This document shows, in pieces, positions 1-7,750 of a DNA stretch of 24,863 nucleotides. Below the pieces are notes generated by a model that had not been told where the DNA came from, did no database searches, and saw only the letters and a program-made list of their open reading frames with translations. The translations under genes and the position numbers were made by a program. The stretch is from NCBI GenBank assembly GCA_900552365.1, contig URZP01000011.1, positions 1 to 24,863 of the forward strand. The letters run 5' to 3'. This DNA comes from an uncultured Coriobacteriaceae bacterium (GTDB lineage Bacteria; Actinomycetota; Coriobacteriia; Coriobacteriales; Eggerthellaceae). The first letter of the stretch is position 1. Every line of letters starts with the position of its first letter.

Positions 1-29
1 GGCTATTAAATTCTTCGCCTGAAGGATAG

Positions 30-1124
30 GTGGGCGCCGCAGCCGCTCTCGGTGTGGTTGTTGCGGTTGACCCCGCAAAGGCATTTGCAGTCACCTCGGC
101 CGAGAAGCAAGCTGAAGCCGATGAGGTTCGCAATCAGCTCGTCTCTCTTCAGGCCGATCTTGAAAACGCCGCCAACACGTATTACCAGGCAGAGGAAAAG
201 CGCCAGGCTGCCGAGCAGGCGATGGTCGACGCTCAAAAAGAGATCGACGAGACCTCTGTCCGCATCACTCAAATCCAGGATCGTCTTGGCACCCGTGCTC
301 GCGACATGTACCGTTCGGGCCCGTCCAGCTACCTCGACTTCCTTTTGGGCTCCACCTCGTTCGAAGAATTCACCAACAATTGGGACCTTCTGAACACCCT
401 GAACGAGAGCGACGCTTCTCTGGTGGAGGAAGCTCAGTTGCTGCGTGAGCAGCTTCAGGAAGCTCACGACGAGTACGCCCGCCAGGAGCAAGAGTACGCC
501 ACCCAGGCGGAAATCGCCCAGCAGGCTCAGGACGAGGCTGCTGCGCGCGTGCAAGAGGCAACTAACCTCATGAATTCGCTTGACGAAGAGGCCCGTCAGC
601 TGCTCGAGCAGGAGCAGGCTGCGGCTGCAGCAGCCGAGGCCGCACGTCAGGCTGCCGCCGCTGCGGCTGCAGCTGGTTCCGCCAATAATAACAACAACTA
701 CTACGACGGTGGCGGCGACGATAATTACGGCGGAGGCTCCAGTGGTGGCGGTGGGTACTACAACGGCGGCTCGGCGGGCGACAATTCCGCGGTTGTCGGC
801 TACGCTCTTTCCAAGAAGGGCTGCCCGTACGTTTGGGGCGCCGAGGGCCCTGACGCATTCGACTGCTCAGGCTTGGTTCGCTGGGCCTATCTGCAGATCG
901 GCATGTCGCTTCCTCACTACACGGAAAGCCTTAGGGCTTGCGCCACGAACATCGTGCCTGTCTCCGAGGCTCGTCCGGGCGACGTCCTGTACCGCTATGG
1001 CCATGTCGGCATCGCTGTTGGCTACGGTGGCGTTCCGTACGTTCACGCTCCCACGTTCGGTGCGGTCGTTCGCGACACCGACGCCCTTTCGTGGTCGGGC
1101 TTCACGGCGGCGCTTCAGTTCTAA
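30..1124 (+). CDS. Secreted coiled-coil NlpC/P60 peptidoglycan endopeptidase
   Basis: A secreted cell-wall hydrolase of the CwlO/RipA type, expected to cut the D-Glu to diamino acid bond of stem peptides. Residues 1-20 are hydrophobic and end in AKAFA, consistent with a signal peptide. Residues 24-210 are rich in Gln, Glu and Ala and read as a long coiled coil, with an Ala run at about 198-215. A Gly/Asn/Tyr linker follows (about 216-250). The NlpC/P60 domain takes the last 110 residues, with candidate catalytic Cys279 (in FDCSGLV), His325 (YGHVGIAVG) and His339. The start is uncertain. GTG at 30 is the only start seen, preceded by GAAGGA only 3 nt away, and an in-frame TAG lies at 27-29. The signal peptide also lacks the usual basic n-region, so the true N-terminus may be missing or frameshifted. 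Function is confident; the exact substrate is not known. Confidence 0.88.
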   Translation: MGAAAALGVVVAVDPAKAFAVTSAEKQAEADEVRNQLVSLQADLENAANTYYQAEEKRQAAEQAMVDAQKEIDETSVRITQIQDRLGTRARDMYRSGPSSYLDFLLGSTSFEEFTNNWDLLNTLNESDASLVEEAQLLREQLQEAHDEYARQEQEYATQAEIAQQAQDEAAARVQEATNLMNSLDEEARQLLEQEQAAAAAAEAARQAAAAAAAAGSANNNNNYYDGGGDDNYGGGSSGGGGYYNGGSAGDNSAVVGYALSKKGCPYVWGAEGPDAFDCSGLVRWAYLQIGMSLPHYTESLRACATNIVPVSEARPGDVLYRYGHVGIAVGYGGVPYVHAPTFGAVVRDTDALSWSGFTAALQF

Positions 1125-1146
1125 GCGGCGCTTCCTTAGAAACATC

Positions 1147-1180
1147 GAACCCCTCTATCGCATAAGCGGTAGAGGGGTTC
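1147..1180 (+). terminator. Intrinsic-type terminator hairpin after the NlpC/P60 gene
   Basis: A perfect 11-bp stem (GAACCCCTCTA with TAGAGGGGTTC) is extended inward by a T-G wobble and CGC/GCG, closing on an ATAA loop. It begins 22 nt after the stop codon. The following T-tract is poor (TCTCG), so efficiency is uncertain. As the hairpin lies between convergent genes, it may work in both directions. Confidence 0.6.
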
Positions 1181-1341
1181 TCTCGTTGCGGGCGGGTTGT
1201 TATGCGTTTCGAAAGTCCATTCCCATTGGCCGGCGCCTCGCGCGCTGCGGGTGCGTTCCCGTTGACCGACGTTGCGTCCCTCCCCACGGGCGCCCGCAGG
1301 TTTCCTTTGCGTATCGCCGCGAGCGCCAGTAGGGTCAGGCT

Positions 1342-2619
1342 TTATTTCAGCTGTTTTCCGTTGGTGTCCCAGTAGAAGCGCTTGAACTTGCGGATCTGAT
1401 TCTCGAACATGACCTTCGCCCATGCGTTGTGCTGCAACGAGTCGGGCGAATAGTGCAGGGGGTAGGGGTCGGTTGTGGCCTTACGCAGCGTAAGGGCTTG
1501 GCTCAGGCGCCCTTTGTTGTCGATGCTCTTCTTCAACACCAGATCGGGCACGCAGCAGTACAAAAACGGGTTGTATGCCTCAGTTTGCTCGATGGGCTCG
1601 CCCAGAATGAACTCGCGCACGATGAGCGTGACGAAGTTCACGCCGCCAAGGCTCATATAGTAGGTGTTGCGGCCGCAGCGAGTGTTCACTTCGAAGAAGC
1701 GGAAGCTATCGTCTCGACTGTCGAACTTGATATCGAAGTTGGCGAAGCCACGATAGCCGATGTGCTTCAGGATCTTGGTGGCATTGTCGACGATGATCTG
1801 CTCCTTCTCGCCGATAATGGCAAGCGGGTTGCCAAGAGCCGTGGGGTCGTGGTCTTGCAAGGCGACAACACCGCCCGAAACCACGCGCAAGTTGCCCTCG
1901 GCATCCGAGAAGGTGGTCAACGTGCGGATGGCGTCATCTTCGCCTGGGACGAAGTCTTGGATGACCAGCAGGTTGTTGTAATCGGAGGTGCGGATCGAGC
2001 GCCAGACTTGCTGCAGCTCGTCGGCCGAATCGATTTCGTAGATCTTCCTTTTGTTCTGGATAGTGGCATCTTGAAACTGAGCCGAGTTCGAGGGCTTTGC
2101 GATCAAGGGGAAGGTGAATTCGTCTTCAGGCAGCGTTTTGGGGCCGTTCGCGCAGTCGAAATACCAGGTCTTGGGGTAGGGGACGTCCAGCTCGTCGCAG
2201 ATCTCGTAGAAACGGCGCTTCTGGGTGATCGAGTCAAGCAGATCGAAGTCGATGTAGGGAACTGTGTAGCCGATGGCCTCGAGTCGCTCTTTGCCCGATG
2301 AGAGCAGGCGGGCATGGACGTCGTCGCAACCAAGCACCAGGAGAATGGCGTCGGCGTCGCGCTCGTAGGTTTCAACGGCGATCTTCTCGAGGTTGAAGTA
2401 GAGCGTCTCGGCGTTGTCGTACAGGCCGTCAACCAGGCGGTAGTCGGTGAATTTGCTGGTCGAGAGCATCTTCACGTCTTGCGTGGCAAGCACGATGGAG
2501 CGTGTGATACCGTAGGCGCGATGCAGCTCGCGTACGTAGCTGTATGCAAGGATGTCACCGCCGATGATGACGGGCTGGAGATGCGCCTTGATATCGTCTA
2601 TGCAGGTAGCTTTCGCCAT
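1342..2619 (-). CDS. ATP-grasp carboxylate-amine ligase, D-aspartate ligase (Asl) family
   Basis: An ATP-grasp ligase of 425 aa that resembles, from memory of the family, the D-aspartate ligase of Enterococcus faecium (Asl). That enzyme activates the beta-carboxylate of D-Asp and attaches it to the third-position diamino acid of a UDP-MurNAc-peptide. Shared-looking landmarks, in order: an N-terminal pre-ATP-grasp domain with PVIIGGDI; VPYIDFDLLD; FYEICDELDVPYPKT; the lysine segment FPLIAKPSNS; VIQDFVPGEDD; GFANFDIKFDSRD; and the metal-binding segment FFEVNTR with Glu310 and Asn312. The ATG at 2619 has a strong GAAGGAGG site about 9 nt upstream. The gene is divergent from an asparagine synthetase, which supports a D-Asp/D-Asn bridge role. 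The specificity is inferred; another amino-acid or peptide ligase activity is possible. Confidence 0.72.
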   Translation of the reverse strand: MAKATCIDDIKAHLQPVIIGGDILAYSYVRELHRAYGITRSIVLATQDVKMLSTSKFTDYRLVDGLYDNAETLYFNLEKIAVETYERDADAILLVLGCDDVHARLLSSGKERLEAIGYTVPYIDFDLLDSITQKRRFYEICDELDVPYPKTWYFDCANGPKTLPEDEFTFPLIAKPSNSAQFQDATIQNKRKIYEIDSADELQQVWRSIRTSDYNNLLVIQDFVPGEDDAIRTLTTFSDAEGNLRVVSGGVVALQDHDPTALGNPLAIIGEKEQIIVDNATKILKHIGYRGFANFDIKFDSRDDSFRFFEVNTRCGRNTYYMSLGGVNFVTLIVREFILGEPIEQTEAYNPFLYCCVPDLVLKKSIDNKGRLSQALTLRKATTDPYPLHYSPDSLQHNAWAKVMFENQIRKFKRFYWDTNGKQLK

Positions 2620-2754
2620 AGGGCAAGCCTCCTTCGTGAGCGCGTGGCTTAATGGCCGATGCGCCGATGAACGTCGTCGTTTCGCCCATTATTCCACAGC
2701 GTTCGCCCTGCCGCTTCTCAAGCCTGATGAATTGATGTTATACGCATAAGGCGC

Positions 2755-2783
2755 TTCGGAGCCATAGTGGCGTGAAGTACACT
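2755..2783 (+). promoter_or_regulatory. Candidate promoter for the asparagine synthetase gene
   Basis: TTCGGA (2755-2760), a 17-nt spacer and TACACT (2778-2783) lie in the 199-bp divergent gap. They would give a leader of roughly 30 nt. The -35 is a weak match, so this is tentative. No convincing promoter was found for the minus-strand partner in the same gap. Confidence 0.35.
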
Positions 2784-2818
2784 AGTCAGGTTGATTATTC
2801 AAGAGAAGGAGCGCTTTC

Positions 2819-4792
2819 ATGTGCGGATTCGTTGGCTTCACCACCGTCGATTACGATGCCGAAACCAATCGCAGCATCGTTAAGGACATGGCCGACCGCA
2901 TCATTCATCGTGGTCCCGACGAGGACGGCTATTTCGTCAACGACAACATCGCCATGGGCTTCCGTCGCCTTTCCATCATCGACGTCGCCCAAAGCCATCA
3001 GCCCATGCAGAATGCTGACGGCAGCGTCACCGTCACGTTCAACGGCGAGATCTACAACTTCCAAGAGCTTCGTGCCGAACTGATCGAGGCTGGTTACGAG
3101 TTTCACACCAACGGCGACACCGAGACCGTCGTTCACGGTTACGAAGAGTGGGGCGTTGGCGTCTTCAAGAAGCTACGCGGCATGTTCGCAATTGCCATCT
3201 GGGACGACAAGAACAAGCGCCTGGTGCTTGCACGCGACATCTTCGGCATCAAGCCCCTGTACTATCACATGCAGGGCGATCGCATCATGTACGCATCCGA
3301 ACCCAAGGCGTTCTTCGCACATCCCAAGTTCCATGCTTCAGTGAACGAGAAGATGCTGCCGCAGTACCTGTGTTTCGAGTATCTGAACGACTCGCAGACC
3401 ATGTTCGAGGGCGTGCATAAGGTTCTGCCCGGGCACCTCATGATCATCGAGGGCGAGAACATCCGCGAACGCTGCTTCTACAAGATCACTTACAAAATCG
3501 ACAAGACGAAAGATGTCGAGGAATGGGCCGACATCATCAAGGACACCTTCGATGAGTCCGTGCGCGCCCATGAGATCGCCGACGTCGAGATCGGCAGCTT
3601 CCTTTCCGGCGGAATCGACAGCTCGCTGGCTGCATATTGCATGGGTCAGCATCATTCCGAGGGCGTGAAGACGTTCTCGGTCGGTTACGACATCACCGGT
3701 AGCGAGGAGCAGCGCGACAAGGCCGAGAACGCAGGCTTCAAGATCAAGCTCGACGAGTTGAAGGACGCTCACGAGTTCGCTGAATGGGCGGGTTTGTCCA
3801 ACAAAGACGTCAAGGTTACGGCCAAGGAGTTCTTGGACATCGTCCCCACCGAGCAGTACTACATGGACGAGCCTCTTGGCGCTCCCAGCGCCATCCCGCT
3901 GTTCTTTGTGTCCGAGCTTGCTTCCAAGGAAGTGAAGGTCGTTCAGTCGGGCGAGGGCGCCGATGAGCTTTTCGGTGGCTACTGGATCTACCATGACCAG
4001 TATGAGTTCTCGAAGTATTTCAATTTGGTTCCCCTGACCATCCGCAGGGCAGCCGGCGCCATCGCCGAGAAGCTGCCGCCGTTCCATGGCCGCCATTTCG
4101 CTATGCGCGGTTCGGCTGGTCCCGAGAAAAGCTATCAGCGCGCTTGCATGAATTTCATGTGGGACGAGGTTCCGCATGTCTTGAAGGATTTCAAGGGCAA
4201 GTGCAAGCCGTGGGAGTGGTGCACGCCTCACTTCAACGAGGCAGTCGAGCGCACCAACGACGGCGACGCCATCACGCTAACCCAATACGTTGACATGGTT
4301 TCGTACATGCCGTACGACATCTGCCTGAAGGCCGACCGCATGTCCATGGCGCACTCGCTTGAGTTGCGCGTCCCCTTCCTTGACAAGAAGGTTCTCGACG
4401 TTGCTCTGCAGCTGCCTACCAACTGCCGTGTCACCAAGGATCATTCCAAGTACGCACTTCGTCGCGCGGCTGCTCATCTGGGTTTCCCGCAGAAGGTTGC
4501 CGATATGCCCAAGCAGCCGTTCATCACGCCGCTTACCGTGTGGCTGCAAACCGACCTGTATTACGAGCGCATCAAAGAGGCTTTCACCAGTGAGGCTGCC
4601 CAGAAGTTCTTCAATGTGGACTACCTGGTGAAGATGCTCGACGATCATCGTAGCGCCGATTTCAGCACGCAGGAGGGCCGCTCCAAGCTGAAGATGATGC
4701 GCATTTGGAACATCTACTGCTTCCTGTGCTGGTATGAGGTGTTCTTCGGCGAATCCGCCGCCAAGCTTGCTCCTAAAACGCAGGTTGCGTAG
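2819..4792 (+). CDS. asnB: Glutamine-hydrolysing asparagine synthetase (AsnB family)
   Basis: A 657-aa class II amidotransferase that transfers ammonia from glutamine to an aspartyl carboxylate activated with ATP. The start MCGFVGF leaves Cys2 as the N-terminal nucleophile after Met removal. The glutaminase domain covers about residues 2-210, with HRGPDEDG and FNGEIYNFQELR. The synthetase domain follows, with the PP-loop SGGIDS at 263-268 and GEGADELFGGYW. AGAAGGA at 2804-2810 is a good ribosome site for the ATG. At 657 aa it is longer than the E. coli enzyme (about 554 aa), closer to long Gram-positive AsnB/AsnH-type proteins. Its divergent partner is a D-aspartate-ligase-like enzyme, so the real substrate may be a peptidoglycan D-Asp rather than free aspartate, as described for AsnH of Lactococcus lactis. 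Ordinary asparagine synthesis is the default alternative. Confidence 0.93.
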   Translation: MCGFVGFTTVDYDAETNRSIVKDMADRIIHRGPDEDGYFVNDNIAMGFRRLSIIDVAQSHQPMQNADGSVTVTFNGEIYNFQELRAELIEAGYEFHTNGDTETVVHGYEEWGVGVFKKLRGMFAIAIWDDKNKRLVLARDIFGIKPLYYHMQGDRIMYASEPKAFFAHPKFHASVNEKMLPQYLCFEYLNDSQTMFEGVHKVLPGHLMIIEGENIRERCFYKITYKIDKTKDVEEWADIIKDTFDESVRAHEIADVEIGSFLSGGIDSSLAAYCMGQHHSEGVKTFSVGYDITGSEEQRDKAENAGFKIKLDELKDAHEFAEWAGLSNKDVKVTAKEFLDIVPTEQYYMDEPLGAPSAIPLFFVSELASKEVKVVQSGEGADELFGGYWIYHDQYEFSKYFNLVPLTIRRAAGAIAEKLPPFHGRHFAMRGSAGPEKSYQRACMNFMWDEVPHVLKDFKGKCKPWEWCTPHFNEAVERTNDGDAITLTQYVDMVSYMPYDICLKADRMSMAHSLELRVPFLDKKVLDVALQLPTNCRVTKDHSKYALRRAAAHLGFPQKVADMPKQPFITPLTVWLQTDLYYERIKEAFTSEAAQKFFNVDYLVKMLDDHRSADFSTQEGRSKLKMMRIWNIYCFLCWYEVFFGESAAKLAPKTQVA

Positions 4793-4819
4793 AGCTTAAG
4801 CAGTTTGAGCTGACGAAAG

Positions 4820-4869
4820 AAGCCCCGCTTGTTCGATCGTGAATGACGGTCGGATGGGCGGGGCTTTTC
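4820..4869 (+). terminator. Rho-independent terminator after asnB
   Basis: AAGCCCCGC (4820-4828) pairs with GCGGGGCTT (4858-4866), and TTTT at 4865-4868 closes the structure. The 29-nt loop contains an inner GATCG/CGGTC stem. It begins 28 nt after the stop codon. Confidence 0.82.
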
Positions 4870-4989
4870 GTTACGGGTTGGGAGTGCTAGGTGCACTGTC
4901 GAGTGCGCGAGCGTGCCTGCTTCTGTTGCGTCCGATGCGCGCGTTGGCCTTGAGGCGTCATTCGTGCCCGTGTTCGGACGATCAGGCGC

Positions 4990-5733
4990 TTAGACACCCG
5001 TGATGTCCCTAATGACTTCAGCGGCAATGATCAGTCCTGCTGTTGCCGGGACAGGTGCGAACGATCCGGGGATCGAGCGCCTGCCTTCGGGCGGTTGCTC
5101 GGGATTGGGGTCGTTCGGGTCGACGATGGGAGCACGCGCTTCCTCGGTCGAGAACACCACCTTGAAGCTGCCCAGCCCGCGCTTGCGGCTTTCTTTGCGA
5201 ATCACTTTTGCAAGGGGGCAGACGGTGGTGTCTTCGATGTTCGCGACCTGCAGTTTCGTGGGGTCAAGCTTGTTGCCTGTTCCCATGCAGGAAATGATAG
5301 GCGTGTTGTGGTCGCCAGCTTCCTTGATAAGCTGAAGCTTTGCTGTCACGGTGTCGACTGCGTCGACCACGTAATCGTAATCGTTGAAATCGAACTCGTC
5401 GCAGGTTGAGGGAAGATAGAATACCTTGCGCGCTGAGACTTTGCAGCTGGGGTTGATGCTGGCGATACGCGCTGCCATGACCTCGACTTTGTCATGGTCG
5501 ACGGTATCTTCCGTAGCGATGAGCTGCCTGTTCAAATTGGTGTTTGAGACGGAGTCGGCGTCGACGATGTCGATTGCACCAATGCCGGAGCGCACCAGTG
5601 CCTCGACGGCGAACCCGCCAACGCCTCCAATGCCGAAAACTGCCACACGTGCCTGGGCGAGCGCGTCCATTGCGTTTGGCCCAAGCACCAGTGCGGTTCG
5701 CGAAAAGCGGTTGTCCGTCATCATCGACCCCAT
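4990..5733 (-). CDS. tcdA: tRNA threonylcarbamoyladenosine dehydratase
   Basis: An E1-like (ThiF/MoeB fold) enzyme that uses ATP to dehydrate t6A37 of tRNA to the cyclic form ct6A. Family landmarks are FSRTALVLG at 10-18, the nucleotide loop GIGGVGG at 34-40, Asp60 before SVSNTNLNRQ, the DAVDTVTAK segment near 124-132, SCMGTGNKLDP, and VCPLAKVIRK with Cys172. The C-terminal GSFAPVPATAGLIIA stretch is also typical. At 247 aa it is slightly shorter than the E. coli protein (268 aa). It starts 24 nt after the DUF1846 stop, so the two are probably cotranscribed. The start is uncertain: ATG 5733 has only a weak site, and ATG 5724 or 5721 is equally possible. MoeB/ThiF alternatives are less likely given FSR and VCPLAK. 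Confidence 0.9.
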   Translation of the reverse strand: MGSMMTDNRFSRTALVLGPNAMDALAQARVAVFGIGGVGGFAVEALVRSGIGAIDIVDADSVSNTNLNRQLIATEDTVDHDKVEVMAARIASINPSCKVSARKVFYLPSTCDEFDFNDYDYVVDAVDTVTAKLQLIKEAGDHNTPIISCMGTGNKLDPTKLQVANIEDTTVCPLAKVIRKESRKRGLGSFKVVFSTEEARAPIVDPNDPNPEQPPEGRRSIPGSFAPVPATAGLIIAAEVIRDITGV

Positions 5734-5757
5734 AGCCTAATGCAACGTGACGTTGGC

Positions 5758-7239
5758 TTAGTCGTGGTAGAAGCGGTGGATCTCGTACTTCGGCTCGCAG
5801 CACACGTTGATGCCCAGAGATTTGTACAGACGCTCGTCCTCTTCAGACAAGATCACGCTGAAGTAGGCGTCGCAGCCCTTCAGCTCGCCCATGTGCTCAA
5901 GAACGCGCGCTGCCAGCGGGCTGGTCTGTGACGTGGTGGAAAGCGCGATGAGCATTTCGCCCGGATGAAGATGCGGGTTGGTGTGCCCAAGCCGCTCGGT
6001 GCGCAGACGGCAGATGGGCTTCAGCGCTTCGTCGGAGATGACGTACTCGTGGTCGTCGATGCCTGCTTGGTATTTGATCGCGTTCAGAAGGACACTGGAT
6101 GCGGCGCCCAGAAGCGTGGAGGTCTTGCCGGTCATGACCTTTCCGTCGGGAAGCACGATAGCGCCTGCGGGCGAACCCGATTCTTCGGCCTTTTTCAGTG
6201 CGGCAAGATGCGCAGGGGAGTAGTTCTCGGTGACGCCGACGCGGGTCATGAGGCGAGCGAGGCGCTCGACCTCGACCTCGTTGCCGCCGGAACGGCGGAA
6301 GTCCTCGCGCGCTTTGAAGTAACGGCGCACGATTTCATGTTTGGAAGCCTCGCGGCATGCCTCGTCGTCGCTGATGGCGTAGCCTGCCATGTTGACGCCC
6401 ATGTCGGTAGGGGATTTGTAGGGGCTCTCACCGAGGATCTTCTCCATCATGGTTTTCAAAACGGGGAAGATCTCGATGTCACGGTTGTAATTGACCGTGG
6501 TCTCGCCGTAGGCCTCAAGATGGAAGGGGTCGATGGCGTTCGCGTCGTCAAGGTCGACCGTTGCAGCCTCGTAAGCGACGTTTACCGGATGTTCAAGCGG
6601 AAGGTTCCAGATGGGGAACGTCTCGAACTTGGCATAGCCGGCGCTTACGCCGCGTTTTAGTTCCTGGAACAGCTGCGAGAGGCAGGTTGCCATCTTGCCC
6701 GAACCAGGGCCTGGTGCGGTGACGACCACCAGCGGACGGGTGGTTTCGACGTATTCATTCCTGCCATAGCCGTTGTCGCTGACGATGCGGTCGATGTCGT
6801 AGGGATAGCCTTCGATGGGGTAGTGCAGATAGCACTTCACGCCCAGGGAATCAAGGCGTGCACGGAACGCGTCGGCGCCGGGCTGGTTGCGGTATTGGGT
6901 TATGACGACGCTGCCAACGTAGAAGCCCAGTTCGTTGAACGCGTCCATAAGGCGCAGCAGGTCGTCATCGTAGGTGATGCCAAGATCACCGCGGATCTTA
7001 GAACGCTCGATGTCGTTGGCATTAATGGTAAGGATGATCTCGACGTCGTCGATAAGCGACTGCAGCATGCGCAGCTTGGTGTCGGGTTCGAATCCGGGTA
7101 GGACGCGCGATGCGTGGAAGTCGTCGAACAGCTTGCCGCCGAACTCCAAGTAGAGCTTGCCGCCGAACTGCTCGATGCGTTCTCGGATGCGTGCAGCCTG
7201 CAGCTGGATGTACTTGTCGTTGTCGAAACCGATTTTCAT
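5758..7239 (-). CDS. DUF1846 domain-containing protein
   Basis: A full-length 493-aa member of the DUF1846 family, whose biochemical role is not established to my knowledge. The start MKIGFDNDKY and EFGGKLFDDFHASRVLPGF are family hallmarks. The segment APGPGSGKMAT at about 175-185 looks like a nucleotide-binding P-loop, and NYNRDIEIFPVL and SPTDMGVNMAG follow. There is no signal peptide or membrane segment, so it should be cytoplasmic. AAAGGG lies 7 nt before the ATG. A consensus -10 (TATAAT) lies 121 nt upstream. The tcdA gene follows 24 nt after the stop codon. The family call is secure; the function is unknown. Confidence 0.88.
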   Translation of the reverse strand: MKIGFDNDKYIQLQAARIRERIEQFGGKLYLEFGGKLFDDFHASRVLPGFEPDTKLRMLQSLIDDVEIILTINANDIERSKIRGDLGITYDDDLLRLMDAFNELGFYVGSVVITQYRNQPGADAFRARLDSLGVKCYLHYPIEGYPYDIDRIVSDNGYGRNEYVETTRPLVVVTAPGPGSGKMATCLSQLFQELKRGVSAGYAKFETFPIWNLPLEHPVNVAYEAATVDLDDANAIDPFHLEAYGETTVNYNRDIEIFPVLKTMMEKILGESPYKSPTDMGVNMAGYAISDDEACREASKHEIVRRYFKAREDFRRSGGNEVEVERLARLMTRVGVTENYSPAHLAALKKAEESGSPAGAIVLPDGKVMTGKTSTLLGAASSVLLNAIKYQAGIDDHEYVISDEALKPICRLRTERLGHTNPHLHPGEMLIALSTTSQTSPLAARVLEHMGELKGCDAYFSVILSEEDERLYKSLGINVCCEPKYEIHRFYHD

Positions 7240-7359
7240 GCGGCAACCCTTTCGTCAAGACGCGTTTTAGTTCTAGGACGCACGAAGCACAAGACGCCGA
7301 GCAGCAACGTTTATTAACGGCATCTTGTTGGATAGGTGCGTTGTGTGATGATTCCCGCA

Positions 7360-7365
7360 ATTATA
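7360..7365 (-). promoter_or_regulatory. Consensus -10 box upstream of the DUF1846-tcdA unit
   Basis: Read on the minus strand, TATAAT matches the -10 consensus exactly and would give a leader of about 115 nt. No good -35 was found at 16-18 nt, so this may be a weak or activator-dependent promoter. Confidence 0.4.
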
Positions 7366-7519
7366 GCTCAGCTAGCGTCCTTCGCGCTCTGTTCTTTCCT
7401 TGATTTAAGCCGTCACTGCAGGGATGCTCGACATGTGGGTTTCAGTGCGGGCTCTCTGTCCAGGTGGCGCGGTTTCGGTTGCTTCTCGATGCGGTTTCGC
7501 ATTGATTTTTGCTCCCACG

Positions 7520-7542
7520 TGCACAAATTTGACGGTTTTGCG
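7520..7542 (+). repeat. 23-nt repeat, copy 1 (left arm of pair A)
   Basis: The copy begins TGCACAA and ends ATTTGACGGTTTTGCG. It differs at 2 of 23 positions from the copy at 9038, and the copy at 7661 on the other strand matches it at 20 of 23. Confidence 0.75.
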
Positions 7543-7660
7543 ACACTCTCTAAACATAATGCCCGGTACTTTGGTGGTGCTAGTAATTGCGAGCTGGATG
7601 TATGGTTCTTGTTCTCGGCTGGTTTCACTATCTAGTCGTAATTATTCGGTTCAAAGATCG

Positions 7661-7683
7661 CGCAAAACAGTTAAATCTGTGCA
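7661..7683 (-). repeat. 23-nt repeat, copy 2 (right arm of pair A, inverted)
   Basis: On the minus strand this reads TGCACAG then ATTTAACTGTTTTGCG. It matches copy 1 at 20 of 23 positions. The match with the copy at 9038 extends a further 4 nt (CGAT). Confidence 0.7.
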
Positions 7684-7707
7684 TCCTTGTCTTATTGGTT
7701 CTTCCGC

Positions 7708-7729
7708 TAGCGCGTCCGGTTGCGCGCTA
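7708..7729 (-). terminator. Short GC-rich hairpin after the accessory gene
   Basis: TAGCGCG and CGCGCTA form a 7-bp stem around an 8-nt loop, 22 nt beyond the stop codon of the minus-strand accessory gene. There is no T-tract on that strand, so this is a weak terminator candidate. Confidence 0.3.
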
Positions 7730-7750
7730 TTTGATTGCGTTCGGTATCGA

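Larger units (their letters stand above)
7240..7750. other. 511-bp non-coding region at the left of the accessory island
   Basis: It holds the leader and -10 of the DUF1846 unit, the first inverted pair of the 23-nt repeat (7520-7542 and 7661-7683), and a short hairpin at 7708-7729. The rest is lower in G+C than the flanks. Open frames here show no protein character and were not called. Confidence 0.6.

Noticed and set aside
1246..1305. CTGCGGG/CCCGCAG inverted repeat between the first two genes
   Set aside because: The stem is 7 bp with a loop of over 40 nt and no T-tract on the minus strand, so it is not supported as a terminator.
7543..7660. Interior of repeat pair A as a tRNA or small RNA
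   Set aside because: No cloverleaf, no strong stem and no promoter-terminator pair could be seen.
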